Assembly: GCA_963763135.1 (NCBI GenBank)
Contig: CAVXNJ010000012.1
Span: 868,001 to 932,000, forward strand
Direction of reading: 5' to 3'
Length of the DNA: 64,000 nt
From: JANMZO01 sp963763135
GTDB taxonomy: Bacteria > Actinomycetota > Acidimicrobiia > Acidimicrobiales > JANYDT01
Within the stretch, counting starts at the first letter, position 1, and each line of letters starts with the position of its first letter. Shown in pieces: positions 50,708 through 59,520 of this stretch. The notes beneath the pieces are model-generated. The model had not been told where the DNA came from, did not search any database, and saw nothing but the letters and a program-made list of their open reading frames with translations. Position numbers and translations under genes: made by a program.

Positions 50708-50747
50708 ACAACATGTTCCTCACGGCAACAACATGTTCCTTACGGCA
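50708..50747. repeat. 20-bp tandem repeat with AACATGTT palindromes upstream of the L,D-transpeptidase
   Basis: ACAACATGTTCCTCACGGCA and a one-base variant lie in tandem, each with the palindrome AACATGTT (20 bp apart, about two helical turns). They end 42 nt before the L,D-transpeptidase start codon, a good position for a regulator-binding site. Confidence 0.65.
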
Positions 50748-50788
50748 TTGACACAGTTCGGACACGCCGTGGATTTATCGTCGGTTCC

Positions 50789-51541
50789 ATGCATCGAAAC
50801 TTCCCCTTTCGCTCGCGGGTCGCTGCGCTTTCGCTCGGCCTGATCACCCTCGGAGCCTCGGTTGGCTTCCTTACCGCCTCTCGGGCCGCTGCGGTCGTGA
50901 CTCCCCCGAAATCCTGTCCGGATCTGGAAACCCAGGTCGCAGTGTTCAACGACGGCCGAAAAGGCGCGCAGATCACCGTGTACAAGACCGCGTCGCTCAG
51001 CGCGAAACCGGTCGCCAAGATCAAGGCCGGGGTCCAGACGTTTGGTCGGGTGGTGTTCCGACTCCTCGGGAGCGAGGGTGACTTCTACAAGGTCATGGCT
51101 CCGGCCCGACCGAACGGGTTGACCGGTTACATCCCGAAGAGCCTCGCCTCGACCTACGCCACGCCCTATAGCGTCACGATTTCTCTCTCGACAAAGACAC
51201 TCAGGGTTCTCGAGTGCGGGAACGAACTGTTCCAGGGCAAGGTGGCCGTCGGAAAGTCCAAGACTCCAACGCCTACCGGATCGTTCTTCCTCGTCGACCT
51301 TCTGCGGCCGAAGGGTGGTGCCGGCGGAGCCTACGGACCGTACGCATTCGGGTTGTCGGGCTATTCGAAGGTTCTTCAGAAATTTGGGGCGGGCGACGGG
51401 CGAGTCGGTATCCACGGTACCAACCAGCCATCGTTGATCGGGACGGCCGTTTCCTCCGGATGCATCCGGATCGACAACGTGACGATCACGAAGATGGCCA
51501 AGACGTTGTTCCTGGGCTCCCCGGTCACCATCACGCCCTAG
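50789..51541 (+). CDS. Secreted L,D-transpeptidase (YkuD domain)
   Basis: 250 residues from ATG 50789. An N-terminal signal peptide (RVAALSLGLITLGASVGFL, then small residues at AAAVV) directs export. An SH3-like domain comes next (about 40-125), then the YkuD domain with the catalytic His/Cys motif HGTN...SSGCIRI near 210-235. It forms 3-3 peptidoglycan cross-links. The presence of a tandem palindrome upstream suggests regulated expression. Confidence 0.92.
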   Translation: MHRNFPFRSRVAALSLGLITLGASVGFLTASRAAAVVTPPKSCPDLETQVAVFNDGRKGAQITVYKTASLSAKPVAKIKAGVQTFGRVVFRLLGSEGDFYKVMAPARPNGLTGYIPKSLASTYATPYSVTISLSTKTLRVLECGNELFQGKVAVGKSKTPTPTGSFFLVDLLRPKGGAGGAYGPYAFGLSGYSKVLQKFGAGDGRVGIHGTNQPSLIGTAVSSGCIRIDNVTITKMAKTLFLGSPVTITP

Positions 51542-51608
51542 CGCCGTTGTTCGGTCTTCGATCCGATTTTCGATTTACCACGGTCGAGTTGTCTGATTCA
51601 CTCTGAGC

Positions 51609-52424
51609 GTGGCCTTTCCGAACACTGACGACGTCGTCCACGGAGTTCTCGTCATTCGCCACGGACTCACGCAGTGGAACGCTGATCAGCGGTGGCAGGG
51701 CTGGGCCGATATTCCGCTCTCCGTACTCGGCCGACGCCAGGCCGAGTACGCGGCGGGGACCGTATCGGAGATCTTCGAACGGTTGCTGCGAAACCATCCG
51801 CTCACCGGCGCCGATGTTCGCGTAGTGAGCTCCGATCTCCAACGGGCATCGGCAACAGCTCAGGCCTTCGCTGATGCACTCGGAGCTGCGGGTGTCGACC
51901 AGATCGAAGCGTTCCGAGAGCGACACGTCGGCGAGTGGGCGGGTCTCACCGCCCGTGAAATTGCGGTCCGTTGGCCCGGCCTGCTGGAGCGGTGGCGCGG
52001 AGGCGAGTCGGTCTCGCTCCCCGGCGGTGAAGACGAGATCGGGTTCCGGACACGAATCCTACGTGCACTTACTGATGAGGCTCGGCGCTCGGCCGACAAC
52101 GGCCGACCGGCCATCGTCGTGTCGCACGGTGGCGCGATACGAACGATCGAATCGCTGCTCAATATCGACGCTCGACATGTCGCGAACGTGGGTGGGCGCT
52201 GGTTCTACTGGAACGGCGACGGGGTGACACCCGGTGCGCCGATCGATCTACTCGACGACCTCGACGACCTCGACCGCCCCGACAGCCCCGACCAGCACCA
52301 GCGGCGTCTCCAAGCGCTCGAGGCGCATCGCCACGCAGATCTCCCACCTCGTCCCGACCGATCCATCCGCTCCATTCTCAACGGCGACGCAGACCATGAA
52401 GAATCAGCAAACGCTGCCCTTTGA
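51609..52424 (+). CDS. Histidine phosphatase (phosphoglycerate mutase-like)
   Basis: 271 residues from GTG. The RHG motif with phosphohistidine is VLVIRHGLTQWN, followed by SSDLQRASATAQAF, the catalytic Glu region RERHVGEWAG and the second His in IVVSHGGAIRT. The last 60 residues are Asp/Arg/Pro-rich (LLDDLDDLDRPDSPDQHQ) and disordered. The substrate is unknown. The C-terminus overlaps the next gene by 29 nt in another frame. Confidence 0.9.
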   Translation: MAFPNTDDVVHGVLVIRHGLTQWNADQRWQGWADIPLSVLGRRQAEYAAGTVSEIFERLLRNHPLTGADVRVVSSDLQRASATAQAFADALGAAGVDQIEAFRERHVGEWAGLTAREIAVRWPGLLERWRGGESVSLPGGEDEIGFRTRILRALTDEARRSADNGRPAIVVSHGGAIRTIESLLNIDARHVANVGGRWFYWNGDGVTPGAPIDLLDDLDDLDRPDSPDQHQRRLQALEAHRHADLPPRPDRSIRSILNGDADHEESANAAL

Positions 52425-52962
52425 CGACCGCGATCCCGACCAGATACCCGAGCCCGTGCCCAGCACCGCGCTCGGGGTTCGGATCGTTCGGAGCAAGCGA
52501 AGGAAGAAAACCGTAGGCGCGCAGATTATCGACGGAGTCGTCGAGGTGACGGTGCCTACTTGGATGTCAAAGGCGGAAGCTGAACGGTACGCCGAGCAGA
52601 TGCGGGTCCGCTTCGAACGAAAACGTGGAAAGAGTCACCTCGATCTGGTTGAGCGGGCGAATGCGCTGGCGGACACGTACGGGCTACCGAAACCGGCCTC
52701 GGTCCGTTGGGTGACGAACATGAACAACCGTTGGGGCTCGTGCACTCCGGTCGACGGCTCGATCCGCATGTCACATCGACTACAGAAGACCCCTCAATGG
52801 GTCGTTGACTATGTGCTGGTTCACGAACTCGCCCACCTCCGCCACCCCGACCATTCGCCGGCGTTCTGGTCTGCGGTGAACTCCTATCCGAAAACCGAGC
52901 GGGCGCGGGGATTCCTGATCGGTCTGAGTTACGCCGAGAATCCCGAGGAAATCGACTACTGA
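52396..52962 (+). CDS. YgjP-type M48-like metallopeptidase domain protein
   Basis: 188 residues from ATG 52396. Zinc motif HELAH in VDYVLVHELAHLRHPDHSPA, preceded by the family motif RWGSCTPVDGSIRMSHRL. The N-terminal half is basic (SKRRKKTV, RFERKRGKSH). It belongs to the YgjP/DUF45 group, whose substrates are mostly unknown. It overlaps the phosphatase gene. Confidence 0.9.
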   Translation: MKNQQTLPFDDRDPDQIPEPVPSTALGVRIVRSKRRKKTVGAQIIDGVVEVTVPTWMSKAEAERYAEQMRVRFERKRGKSHLDLVERANALADTYGLPKPASVRWVTNMNNRWGSCTPVDGSIRMSHRLQKTPQWVVDYVLVHELAHLRHPDHSPAFWSAVNSYPKTERARGFLIGLSYAENPEEIDY

Positions 52963-53105
52963 TCTCGTCGCTACCTATCGCCGCCTATCGCTACCCATCG
53001 CCGGCTTACGGCGGCAGCGCTGCGCATCGCTGACAGGTGATAGTCATGTGGTCCGACGGCGACCGACTGAACGTCGAGGGAAATCAACGGTGCAATAGTA
53101 AGCAC

Positions 53106-53912
53106 ATGGGGTATCTCATCGCTCAGCTGTCAGACATCCATATCGGCGGGCCGGCCGTTGGAAGCGGCGAACGCTTCTCGATGGCCATCGACGAGATCAA
53201 CCTGATGACGCGAATTCCTGACCTCGTGTTGCTGACCGGAGATCTCACGCACGCCGGTACGACCGACGAGTGGGATGAACTTCGTGACCGCCTCAGCGTG
53301 CTGAGGGCGCCATGGCAGGCAATACCCGGCAACCATGACCGGCCGATTGCCGAGTTGGCCGGAAATCGGGCAATCGACGCCGGACCGCTGCGGCTCGTGC
53401 TGCTCGACACCAGCAACGACACGTTTACGACCGATGACGCCGAGTGGCTCGACCGGGAACTAACGGCGAATCCCGAAAAGCCAACAGTCATCGCAATCCA
53501 TCAGCCGCCGTTCGAAACCGGGATCTGGTGGATGGACTGCCTCGGCCTCAAAGGCGCCGGGTTGTTCGAATCCGTTGTTCGTCGTCAGACCCACGTCGTC
53601 AAGGTGCTGTCGGGGCACGTGCACCGGTTGATTCAGACGAACTGGGCGAGCTGTTCGCTCTGGGTCTGCCCGTCGACGGCGGTTTCCATTGCGGTGGATC
53701 TCGACCCGAACCACAGCCCGGCCGAATCCGACGAATCTCCGACGTTCAGCCTTCACGCTTTCACGGGCAGCTCGTTCGTGTCTCATCTGGTGCCGGTAGG
53801 ACCGCCCGCCAAGCGAGCGTTGATCGAGCACCGGGCCCCGAAGTTCATTCAGTCGGTGCGCGACTTGCACGCTTCGGGTCGGGGCGCTTTTGCCCTACCG
53901 GAACAAATCTGA
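53106..53912 (+). CDS. Metallophosphoesterase, CpdA/Icc type
   Basis: 268 residues from ATG 53106. Dimetal motifs: QLSDIHIGG, LVLLTGDLTHAG, PGNHDRP, and the later SGHVHR. This is the pattern of class III cyclic nucleotide phosphodiesterases, so it may hydrolyse cAMP, but many relatives act on other phosphodiesters. Its last 18 nt overlap the end of the convergent DksA-like gene. Confidence 0.88.
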   Translation: MGYLIAQLSDIHIGGPAVGSGERFSMAIDEINLMTRIPDLVLLTGDLTHAGTTDEWDELRDRLSVLRAPWQAIPGNHDRPIAELAGNRAIDAGPLRLVLLDTSNDTFTTDDAEWLDRELTANPEKPTVIAIHQPPFETGIWWMDCLGLKGAGLFESVVRRQTHVVKVLSGHVHRLIQTNWASCSLWVCPSTAVSIAVDLDPNHSPAESDESPTFSLHAFTGSSFVSHLVPVGPPAKRALIEHRAPKFIQSVRDLHASGRGAFALPEQI

Positions 53913-54287
53913 AGCTTCGAGCTCGTCGTTCAACGGCGATTCATCGGTTTCGAAGGTTTGCCCGGTTGCGAAGCTTTCCTCGTTGGCGAAGCGTTCGTTG
54001 TCGAAGGATCCGTCGTCTGCCATGTCCGACTCGGTGCTGAACAGAGCCGGGGTTTCACGGACGATGTGCGCATCGCAACGAACGAGAACCGGATCGTTAC
54101 GAAGGCGACTCGCAGCGATAGAGGTTGAGCAAACCTCACACTGGCCGTAGGTGCCTTTCTGCAGTGCCTCGATCGCCCGGTCGATTCCGACAAACTCGGC
54201 TTCGAACTGGATCAGGGTCTCAATCGTGAAAACGGTGTCGGAGAACTCTTCGTCGGCCTGGTCAATCGCGAACTCACCTTGTTGCAT
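53895..54287 (-). CDS. DksA/TraR-type zinc finger protein
   Basis: 130 residues. An N-terminal helical region (QFEAEFVGIDRAIEALQKG) leads to the zinc finger YGQCEVCSTSIAASRL, then LVRCDAH. The final 45 residues are acidic with repeated Phe (for example ERFANEESFATGQTFETDES), without similarity I know. DksA/TraR proteins bind RNA polymerase through the secondary channel. It overlaps the metallophosphoesterase gene tail to tail by 18 nt. Confidence 0.88.
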   Translation of the reverse strand: MQQGEFAIDQADEEFSDTVFTIETLIQFEAEFVGIDRAIEALQKGTYGQCEVCSTSIAASRLRNDPVLVRCDAHIVRETPALFSTESDMADDGSFDNERFANEESFATGQTFETDESPLNDELEASDLFR

Positions 54288-54337
54288 GCGAGCAGCGTAG
54301 TTCCCGAAATAGGCCGGGACTCACGCTCCCGGGCGGG

Positions 54338-55153
54338 TCACACCGCAGGGTCGCGCTGACAGGACCCACACCAGTACACGGTTCGAGGCTGCCGGCCAAG
54401 CTTCGTACTCTGCACCGGTTTTCCGCAGACCCGACATGGCCGTCCGGATCGGCCATAGACCCAGGGCCGATCATCCGCACCGAACGAACGACTCGCCGAC
54501 GTCGCCGTCGACAGGTTGGTATGCATGAGCGCGGCGGCACAACGGACCAACTCACCGAACGCTTCGTCGGTGACGGATGACTGCGGCGCGAACGGGCTGA
54601 TCCGTCGTTGAAACAACGACTCGCAGCGGTAGATATTTCCGATCCCCGCGACCACGTGTTGGTCGAGGAGCGTGACGCCGACGGGCGTCGTCGGATCCAG
54701 ACCCCGCCCTCGCACCAGGATCTCGTCAACGTTCAGGGGCTCAGCGAGTATGTCGGGGCCGTAGCCGCCGAGCCCATGCGCAGCATTCGACCGACGTTTC
54801 GTCAACAACTCGACCACCGGAGCGTTGAAGCACACCACCACCCGGTCACCGGCAGTCAGCGAAACGACCATTTGACGTTCCGGGCGTCGCCACCGGTCAC
54901 CGTGTCGATACACGTGCCACGAACCGGTCATCATCATGTGGGTGCGCAACACGAGTGCATCGTCGATTGCTTCGGTCGAGGCGAATTCGAGGAACAGATG
55001 CTTGCCGTGCGTGCTCACGTCGACGACGGTTCGGCCGATCAGCCGTTCGACCCCCAGGCGCGGGTCCCGCGCAGCTGCGCCGGTGATCATCCGATCCCCG
55101 ATCCAGGTACGCAGGGAGGTCACGGTTCGGAAGATGGTGTCGCCCTCTGGCAC
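54338..55153 (-). CDS. nei: Endonuclease VIII-like DNA glycosylase (Nei/Fpg)
   Basis: Removes oxidised bases from DNA. 271 residues from GTG 55153, giving the VPEGDT start whose Pro2 and Glu3 are the catalytic N-terminus. Includes the DNA-binding HTH region VVAGIGNIYRCESLF and a C-terminal zinc finger CRVCGKPVQ...VYWCGSCQR. Other upstream starts would destroy the active site, so this one is firm. Confidence 0.94.
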   Translation of the reverse strand: MPEGDTIFRTVTSLRTWIGDRMITGAAARDPRLGVERLIGRTVVDVSTHGKHLFLEFASTEAIDDALVLRTHMMMTGSWHVYRHGDRWRRPERQMVVSLTAGDRVVVCFNAPVVELLTKRRSNAAHGLGGYGPDILAEPLNVDEILVRGRGLDPTTPVGVTLLDQHVVAGIGNIYRCESLFQRRISPFAPQSSVTDEAFGELVRCAAALMHTNLSTATSASRSFGADDRPWVYGRSGRPCRVCGKPVQSTKLGRQPRTVYWCGSCQRDPAV

Positions 55154-55222
55154 CCTTCCACAGTGGCACGCCGTCGACGCTTGTGTGGCCGACACAGCCC
55201 GACCAGGCCCGACTAGGGCCGA

Positions 55223-55915
55223 CTAGGGCCGGCGGGTCTCGTGCGGGACCCACCCGAGAACGTCATCGATGTCGCGAGGCGGCATGACTTCAGCAGTGAC
55301 GTGGGCACGGCGGATGCGATCCAGCCTGAAGATGCGACCGGCGTCGCGGAGGCGACACCATCCGATCAGGTACCAACCGTCGATCGCTCCGTAGAAGCCC
55401 TGTCCTTCGACCGCTCGAGATGTCTCCACACCGTCAGCGTCGACGTACTGAATGCGTACGACCATCCGATCCCGGACGGCTGCTTCGACCGCTCGGCGCA
55501 CGGCAGGTCGAACCTCCTGAGCGTGCGTCTCTGCCGTTCGAATCCGCCCTCGGAGTTCTTCGACCTGCACTCGCGTCACGTCGGGAAGAGCGTCGAGCAA
55601 CCGCTCTGTAGCCGTCTTGGCCGCGCCCGTGAAGGGCATGCCTGAAGCGGCTCGTGTCGCGAGAAGCAGCGCGACAACCTCTTCGGGGCCGAGGCTGAAA
55701 ACGGCGGTCCCACGGGTTCGGGCGAGTCGGTATCCACCCGTTCGGCCGACATCAGCGTCGAGCGCGACGCCCGCTGATCGGAGGGACGCCAGGTCACGTT
55801 CGATGGTGCGCCGCGTGACACCGAACGTCTCGGCGAGCGTCGCGGCACTCACCGGGCTCGGGGCCCGGCGACGCAGTTCCTCGTTGAGCGCATAGAGCCG
55901 CTCGAGCCGCTTCAT
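55223..55915 (-). CDS. WYL-domain HTH transcriptional regulator (YafY type)
   Basis: 230 residues. N-terminal DeoR-type HTH (LAETFGVTRRTIERDLASL), then a WYL domain with YLIGWCRLRDAGRIFRLDRI. The C-terminal oligomerisation segment found in longer WYL proteins is absent. Members sense ligands and regulate neighbours. It is divergent from the VOC gene at 55983 (67 nt gap), a likely target. Confidence 0.92.
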   Translation of the reverse strand: MKRLERLYALNEELRRRAPSPVSAATLAETFGVTRRTIERDLASLRSAGVALDADVGRTGGYRLARTRGTAVFSLGPEEVVALLLATRAASGMPFTGAAKTATERLLDALPDVTRVQVEELRGRIRTAETHAQEVRPAVRRAVEAAVRDRMVVRIQYVDADGVETSRAVEGQGFYGAIDGWYLIGWCRLRDAGRIFRLDRIRRAHVTAEVMPPRDIDDVLGWVPHETRRP

Positions 55916-55982
55916 CGCGATCTTCGGGATTTCTTGGAAACTCCGACATTCTGTTGTCGCATCAGTTCTTTACGATAGGCGC

Positions 55983-56369
55983 ATGTTCCTCGGCCTTCGC
56001 TCCATCATCTATCCCGCTCCCGATCTCGCAGCGTCGAAGTCACTGTTCACCGCCATCCTCGGGAAGGAGCCGTACTTCGACGAGCCCTTTTATGTCGGAT
56101 ACAGCGTCGGCGGCTATGAGCTCGGCCTGTGGCCCGATGGTGACCCGGCCGACGGGCCGGGTACCTACTGGGGCGTCGACAACGTCGATACCGCGCTCGC
56201 ATCGCTGGTCGCCCTCGGTGCAGTTCCAAAACAGGACATATCCGAGGTGGGCGATGGCATCCGCATGGTCGATGTCACGCTCCCGAACGGCGACGTATTC
56301 GGGATCATCGAGAACCCCGTATTCGTGGCCGATTCTCCCCCCGCAACGTTCAACGGGCCGGGTCGCTGA
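55983..56369 (+). CDS. VOC-family (glyoxalase-like) protein
   Basis: 128 residues. Two beta-alpha-beta-beta-beta repeats: FLGLRSIIYPAPDLAASKSL and WGVDNVDTALASLVALGAV, with DVTLPNGDVFGIIENP in the second. The family includes lyases, dioxygenases and resistance proteins; the metal ligands cannot be assigned. Divergent from the WYL regulator. Confidence 0.9.
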   Translation: MFLGLRSIIYPAPDLAASKSLFTAILGKEPYFDEPFYVGYSVGGYELGLWPDGDPADGPGTYWGVDNVDTALASLVALGAVPKQDISEVGDGIRMVDVTLPNGDVFGIIENPVFVADSPPATFNGPGR

Positions 56370-56426
56370 CGGGTGTACCTCTCATCGGTTTGCTCATGGG
56401 AGCGGTGTTCCTGACATGATGCGAAG

Positions 56427-57512
56427 GTGACTGCGCCTTCCACCACTCCGACCCCGCCCGTAGACCGTATGAAGGCCGGAGCCTTCGTGGAACGGCTAAA
56501 GGCCTCGTTTCAATCGACCATGCTCACGATGATGATCGACCTTGGCCATCGCTCTGGCGTTCTGGCTGCGATGCGGGGTGCAGGGCCCCTCACGGTTGCC
56601 GACCTTTCGGAGAAGAGCGGCCAGTCACTTCGACACCTTCAGGAGTGGCTCAGCGCCATGGCCGTGGCCGGGGTGATCGACTATGACGCTGACGCTCAGA
56701 CGTTCATGCTTCCCGAAGAGCACGCAATGTGGCTCACCGGTGCCGTCGCCACCAACCTCGCACCGATGGCCGGAATGCTGATGGGACTCGCGCAGCGCAC
56801 CGACGACGTCGTGCACGCCTTCGACCATGGCACCGGCGTTCCCTACGAGAACTACCGACCCCACTTCACGCACGCGATGGACGAGATAGGCCGGGCGAAG
56901 TACGACGAGATGCTCGTGTCGATGTACTTGCCCAAGGCCTCAGGGCTGCCCGACAGGCTCCGTTCGGGTGCCGACGTGGCCGACTTCGGCTGCGGGACCG
57001 GCCACTGCCTGAACCTCATGGCCGAAGCGTTTCCGGAATCGCGCTTCACGGGCTATGACATCTCCGTTGATGCCCTGCGACTGGCCGAGTTCGAAGCGAA
57101 AACCATGGGTCTCTCCAATGTCTCGTTCGTGGCGGCCGATGTCGCGAAGTTGGCGAACGATCCCCGGTTCGACGTCGCGTTCGCGTTCGACGCGATTCAC
57201 GATCAGGCCGACCCGGCCGGTGTTCTCAGCATCATCCGCTCGTCGTTGCGTCCGGGCGGCGAGTTGTTCATGGTCGACATCAAAGCGTCGTCGTATCTCG
57301 CCGACAACATCGAAGACCCGATGAACCTCATGCTTTACGGCATCAGCGTGATGCACTGCATGGAAGTTTCCCTGGCCGTCGGAGGTGCCGGGCTCGGGAC
57401 GGCATGGGGCACGCAACTCGCGACGTCGATGCTGCATGACGCGGGCTTTTCCGACGTGACCGTGCACGACATCGAACGCGACCCCTCGAACTGCATCTAC
57501 GTCTGTCGCTAG
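56427..57512 (+). CDS. SAM-dependent methyltransferase with winged-helix N-terminus
   Basis: 361 residues from GTG. N-terminal domain (20-120) resembles a winged helix (LTVADLSEKSGQSLRHLQEW), as in mycobacterial Rv2258c-type enzymes. The SAM-binding motif I is VADFGCGTGHCLNLMAEAFP with the acidic residue in FTGYDIS. A phenylalanine/methionine-rich stretch may form a hydrophobic pocket. Substrate unknown. A hairpin follows at 57522-57560. Confidence 0.9.
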   Translation: MTAPSTTPTPPVDRMKAGAFVERLKASFQSTMLTMMIDLGHRSGVLAAMRGAGPLTVADLSEKSGQSLRHLQEWLSAMAVAGVIDYDADAQTFMLPEEHAMWLTGAVATNLAPMAGMLMGLAQRTDDVVHAFDHGTGVPYENYRPHFTHAMDEIGRAKYDEMLVSMYLPKASGLPDRLRSGADVADFGCGTGHCLNLMAEAFPESRFTGYDISVDALRLAEFEAKTMGLSNVSFVAADVAKLANDPRFDVAFAFDAIHDQADPAGVLSIIRSSLRPGGELFMVDIKASSYLADNIEDPMNLMLYGISVMHCMEVSLAVGGAGLGTAWGTQLATSMLHDAGFSDVTVHDIERDPSNCIYVCR

Positions 57513-57521
57513 CGGTCTGAC

Positions 57522-57560
57522 GCTCACTTACCTCCACGCTTCGCGAAGGGGGAAGTGAGC
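57522..57560 (+). terminator. Hairpin after the methyltransferase gene
   Basis: GCTCACTT (57522-57529) pairs with AAGTGAGC (57553-57560), extended inside by CCtCC with GGgGG. It begins 9 nt after the stop codon. It has no T tract, so it may be a terminator with help or an RNA-processing hairpin. Confidence 0.45.
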
Positions 57561-57591
57561 CACCCCGTTGACCAACCCCTAAGGTGACGCC

Positions 57592-58074
57592 GTGCAAGAG
57601 AAACACGTCCGGATACGGGTCGCACAGTGCCTGACACTGGCTGAAGCGTCGAACTGCCCGCGTCGGAAGTTCGGGGCGCTGCTGCTCGATCCCGAACGCA
57701 ATGTCATCCTGATGGACGGCTACAACGGCGGACCCCGCGGAGGTGGAGATCTCTGCGGTGGCGACGAGTGCCTCCGAGAAACCCAGAAGGTCCCGAGCGG
57801 CACACGGGTGGAGATCGGCTGCCATCACGCCGAGATGAACGTGGTGTGCAATGCTGCCGCCAGCGGCGTGGCCTGCCGGGGAGCGTGGCTCATTGTCACC
57901 GGGGAGCCGTGCCTGCTGTGCGCCAAGCTGATACACCACGCCGGCATAGTACGTGTACTTATCGTTGAGGGCGGCTTCGCGGGCGAGAACGGAGTCGACT
58001 ACCTTCGCAACCACGGAGTCGAAATCACGATCGTCGATGGGCCGAAGGATCCCCGCCTGCAGGAACAACTATGA
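57592..58074 (+). CDS. Cytidine/deoxycytidylate deaminase-family protein (dCMP deaminase-like)
   Basis: 160 residues from GTG. The zinc site is CHHAEMNVV with the catalytic Glu, plus GEPCLLCAKLIHH (PCxxC). The long insert after the first motif, YNGGPRGGGDLCGGDECLRE, with additional Cys and His is typical of dCMP deaminases and ComE-type enzymes. It likely deaminates dCMP to dUMP. The stop overlaps the next start by 4 nt. Confidence 0.9.
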   Translation: MQEKHVRIRVAQCLTLAEASNCPRRKFGALLLDPERNVILMDGYNGGPRGGGDLCGGDECLRETQKVPSGTRVEIGCHHAEMNVVCNAAASGVACRGAWLIVTGEPCLLCAKLIHHAGIVRVLIVEGGFAGENGVDYLRNHGVEITIVDGPKDPRLQEQL

Positions 58075-58970
58075 GCACATATGAAGCTTCTTTCGACGAT
58101 CAGGTGGATTGGTTCGCGGTTTCACAGCGGAATGCCAGATCCGTTCAGACGACGATCGGCTGGATCTTCTGGGACCCGGGCGCGGTCGAGCGATATCGTG
58201 CGCTCGGGCTTCCGGAAGGTTTCGCCTCCGGCCTCGGGTACATCGCCGCACGCTGCGCTCCTTTGGCCAGCGCCGGACCCGACGCGGTGGCCGCCGCGTT
58301 CGGGTCGATCAGTCGACTCGGAATCGACGCCACGTTCCAGCTGCTTGGAAGCACGGATCGGTTCTTAGAGTTCTGGAAAGCCCGAGATGCGGCCGTGCTC
58401 GAGGGTTTCCGCCAGTTCACTCCCGAAATCCTGGACCCACTTACGGAGTTCGGGGAACACCTGTGGGCGGTGGTGGCCCAGCTCCCGCTGGTGGGCCGAA
58501 CGTTCTTCGCGTCGCATCTGGCCATGCCCCGCCCCACGGATCCGGTTCTCTCCGGCTGGCACGCGATCAACTGCATTCGCGAGTGGCGCGGTGACACTCA
58601 CTGGGCGTTGGTCGTCGGGGCCGGACTCACCCACCCCGAGGCATCGATTCTGCACAATGCGTGGCTCGGCTATGAGCCTGACTGGTTGGCCAAATCGCGC
58701 GGAACTCAACCGGTTGACATCGATCGGGGTTGGTCGACGTTGGAAGCGAAGGGTCTCGCCGAGAACCGTCGGGTGAACGGAGAAGGCGTCGCTCTTCGTC
58801 AACGCATCGAAGACGAGACCGATCGGCTGTGTGTTCTTCCATGGCAGATCCTTGGTGCTCAGCGCGCATATGAATTTGCCGACCGTTTCGAACTGCCCTG
58901 CGTGACGCTGCTGAAGCGGGTCGATGAAACGGCGGGCCCGAACTACCAGCCCGCATCGCGAATCCGCTGA
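58071..58970 (+). CDS. SCO6745-family protein
   Basis: 299 residues. Resembles the actinobacterial SCO6745 family, with the conserved NCIREWRGDTHWALVVGAGL motif near residues 165-190 and a helical body. The biochemical role is unknown; members are cytosolic and some seem to contain a winged-helix-like fold. It overlaps the deaminase gene by 4 nt, suggesting a two-gene operon. Confidence 0.88.
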   Translation: MSTYEASFDDQVDWFAVSQRNARSVQTTIGWIFWDPGAVERYRALGLPEGFASGLGYIAARCAPLASAGPDAVAAAFGSISRLGIDATFQLLGSTDRFLEFWKARDAAVLEGFRQFTPEILDPLTEFGEHLWAVVAQLPLVGRTFFASHLAMPRPTDPVLSGWHAINCIREWRGDTHWALVVGAGLTHPEASILHNAWLGYEPDWLAKSRGTQPVDIDRGWSTLEAKGLAENRRVNGEGVALRQRIEDETDRLCVLPWQILGAQRAYEFADRFELPCVTLLKRVDETAGPNYQPASRIR

Positions 58971-59038
58971 CGTCGGCGCTCAGACACGGTGAACGGACGC
59001 ACTTACGATTGCGGGATCGATCGCATTACGATGCGGCA

Positions 59039-59422
59039 ATGGTCAGCATCGACGAAGCTGCGCAGATCGCCGAAAGCCTCCCTGAGGTAACCGTTGGTGA
59101 GAAATACGGCAACCGCACCTGGATTGTCGATGGAAAAGGATTCGCGTGGGAGAGGCCGTTCAGCAAGGCCGACGTAAAACGCTTTGGCGAGGCCACCCCG
59201 CCCAGTGGGCCGATCCTCGCCGCACGACTCGCTGACCTGCACGAAAAAGAAGCCGTACTCGCCGCGAACAAGAAGGGAATCTTCACGATTCCGCACTTTG
59301 ACGGCTATGCCGCGGTACTCATTCAGCTCGACGTCGTCTCACGTCGTACATTGCGCGATGCGTTGTCGGACGCGTGGCTGGCATGTGCGCCCAAGCGGCT
59401 GGTCGAGACCTATCTGAAGTGA
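59039..59422 (+). CDS. MmcQ/YjbR-family protein
   Basis: 127 residues from ATG 59039. YjbR fold: an N-terminal helix-strand (AQIAESLPEVTVGEKYGNR) and a later AVLIQLDVVSRRTLRDALSD. These proteins are related to CyaY-like and DNA-binding folds but function is poorly known. It lies before a convergent TerC gene. Confidence 0.9.
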   Translation: MVSIDEAAQIAESLPEVTVGEKYGNRTWIVDGKGFAWERPFSKADVKRFGEATPPSGPILAARLADLHEKEAVLAANKKGIFTIPHFDGYAAVLIQLDVVSRRTLRDALSDAWLACAPKRLVETYLK

Positions 59423-59474
59423 ACGCTCAGGGTAAACAGCATCGCCCGATGTGGCGCGACATCGGTTCCGGACC

Positions 59475-59501
59475 CGATAGTCGTGCCGAACCGGACTATC
59501 G
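59475..59501. terminator. Hairpin between YjbR and terC
   Basis: CGATAGTC (59475-59482) pairs with GACTATCG (59494-59501). It lies between two convergent genes, 53 nt after the YjbR stop and 20 nt after the terC stop on the other strand, so it may be a bidirectional terminator. No clear T tract. Confidence 0.4.
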
Positions 59502-59520
59502 AATCAGTCATCTCATCGGA

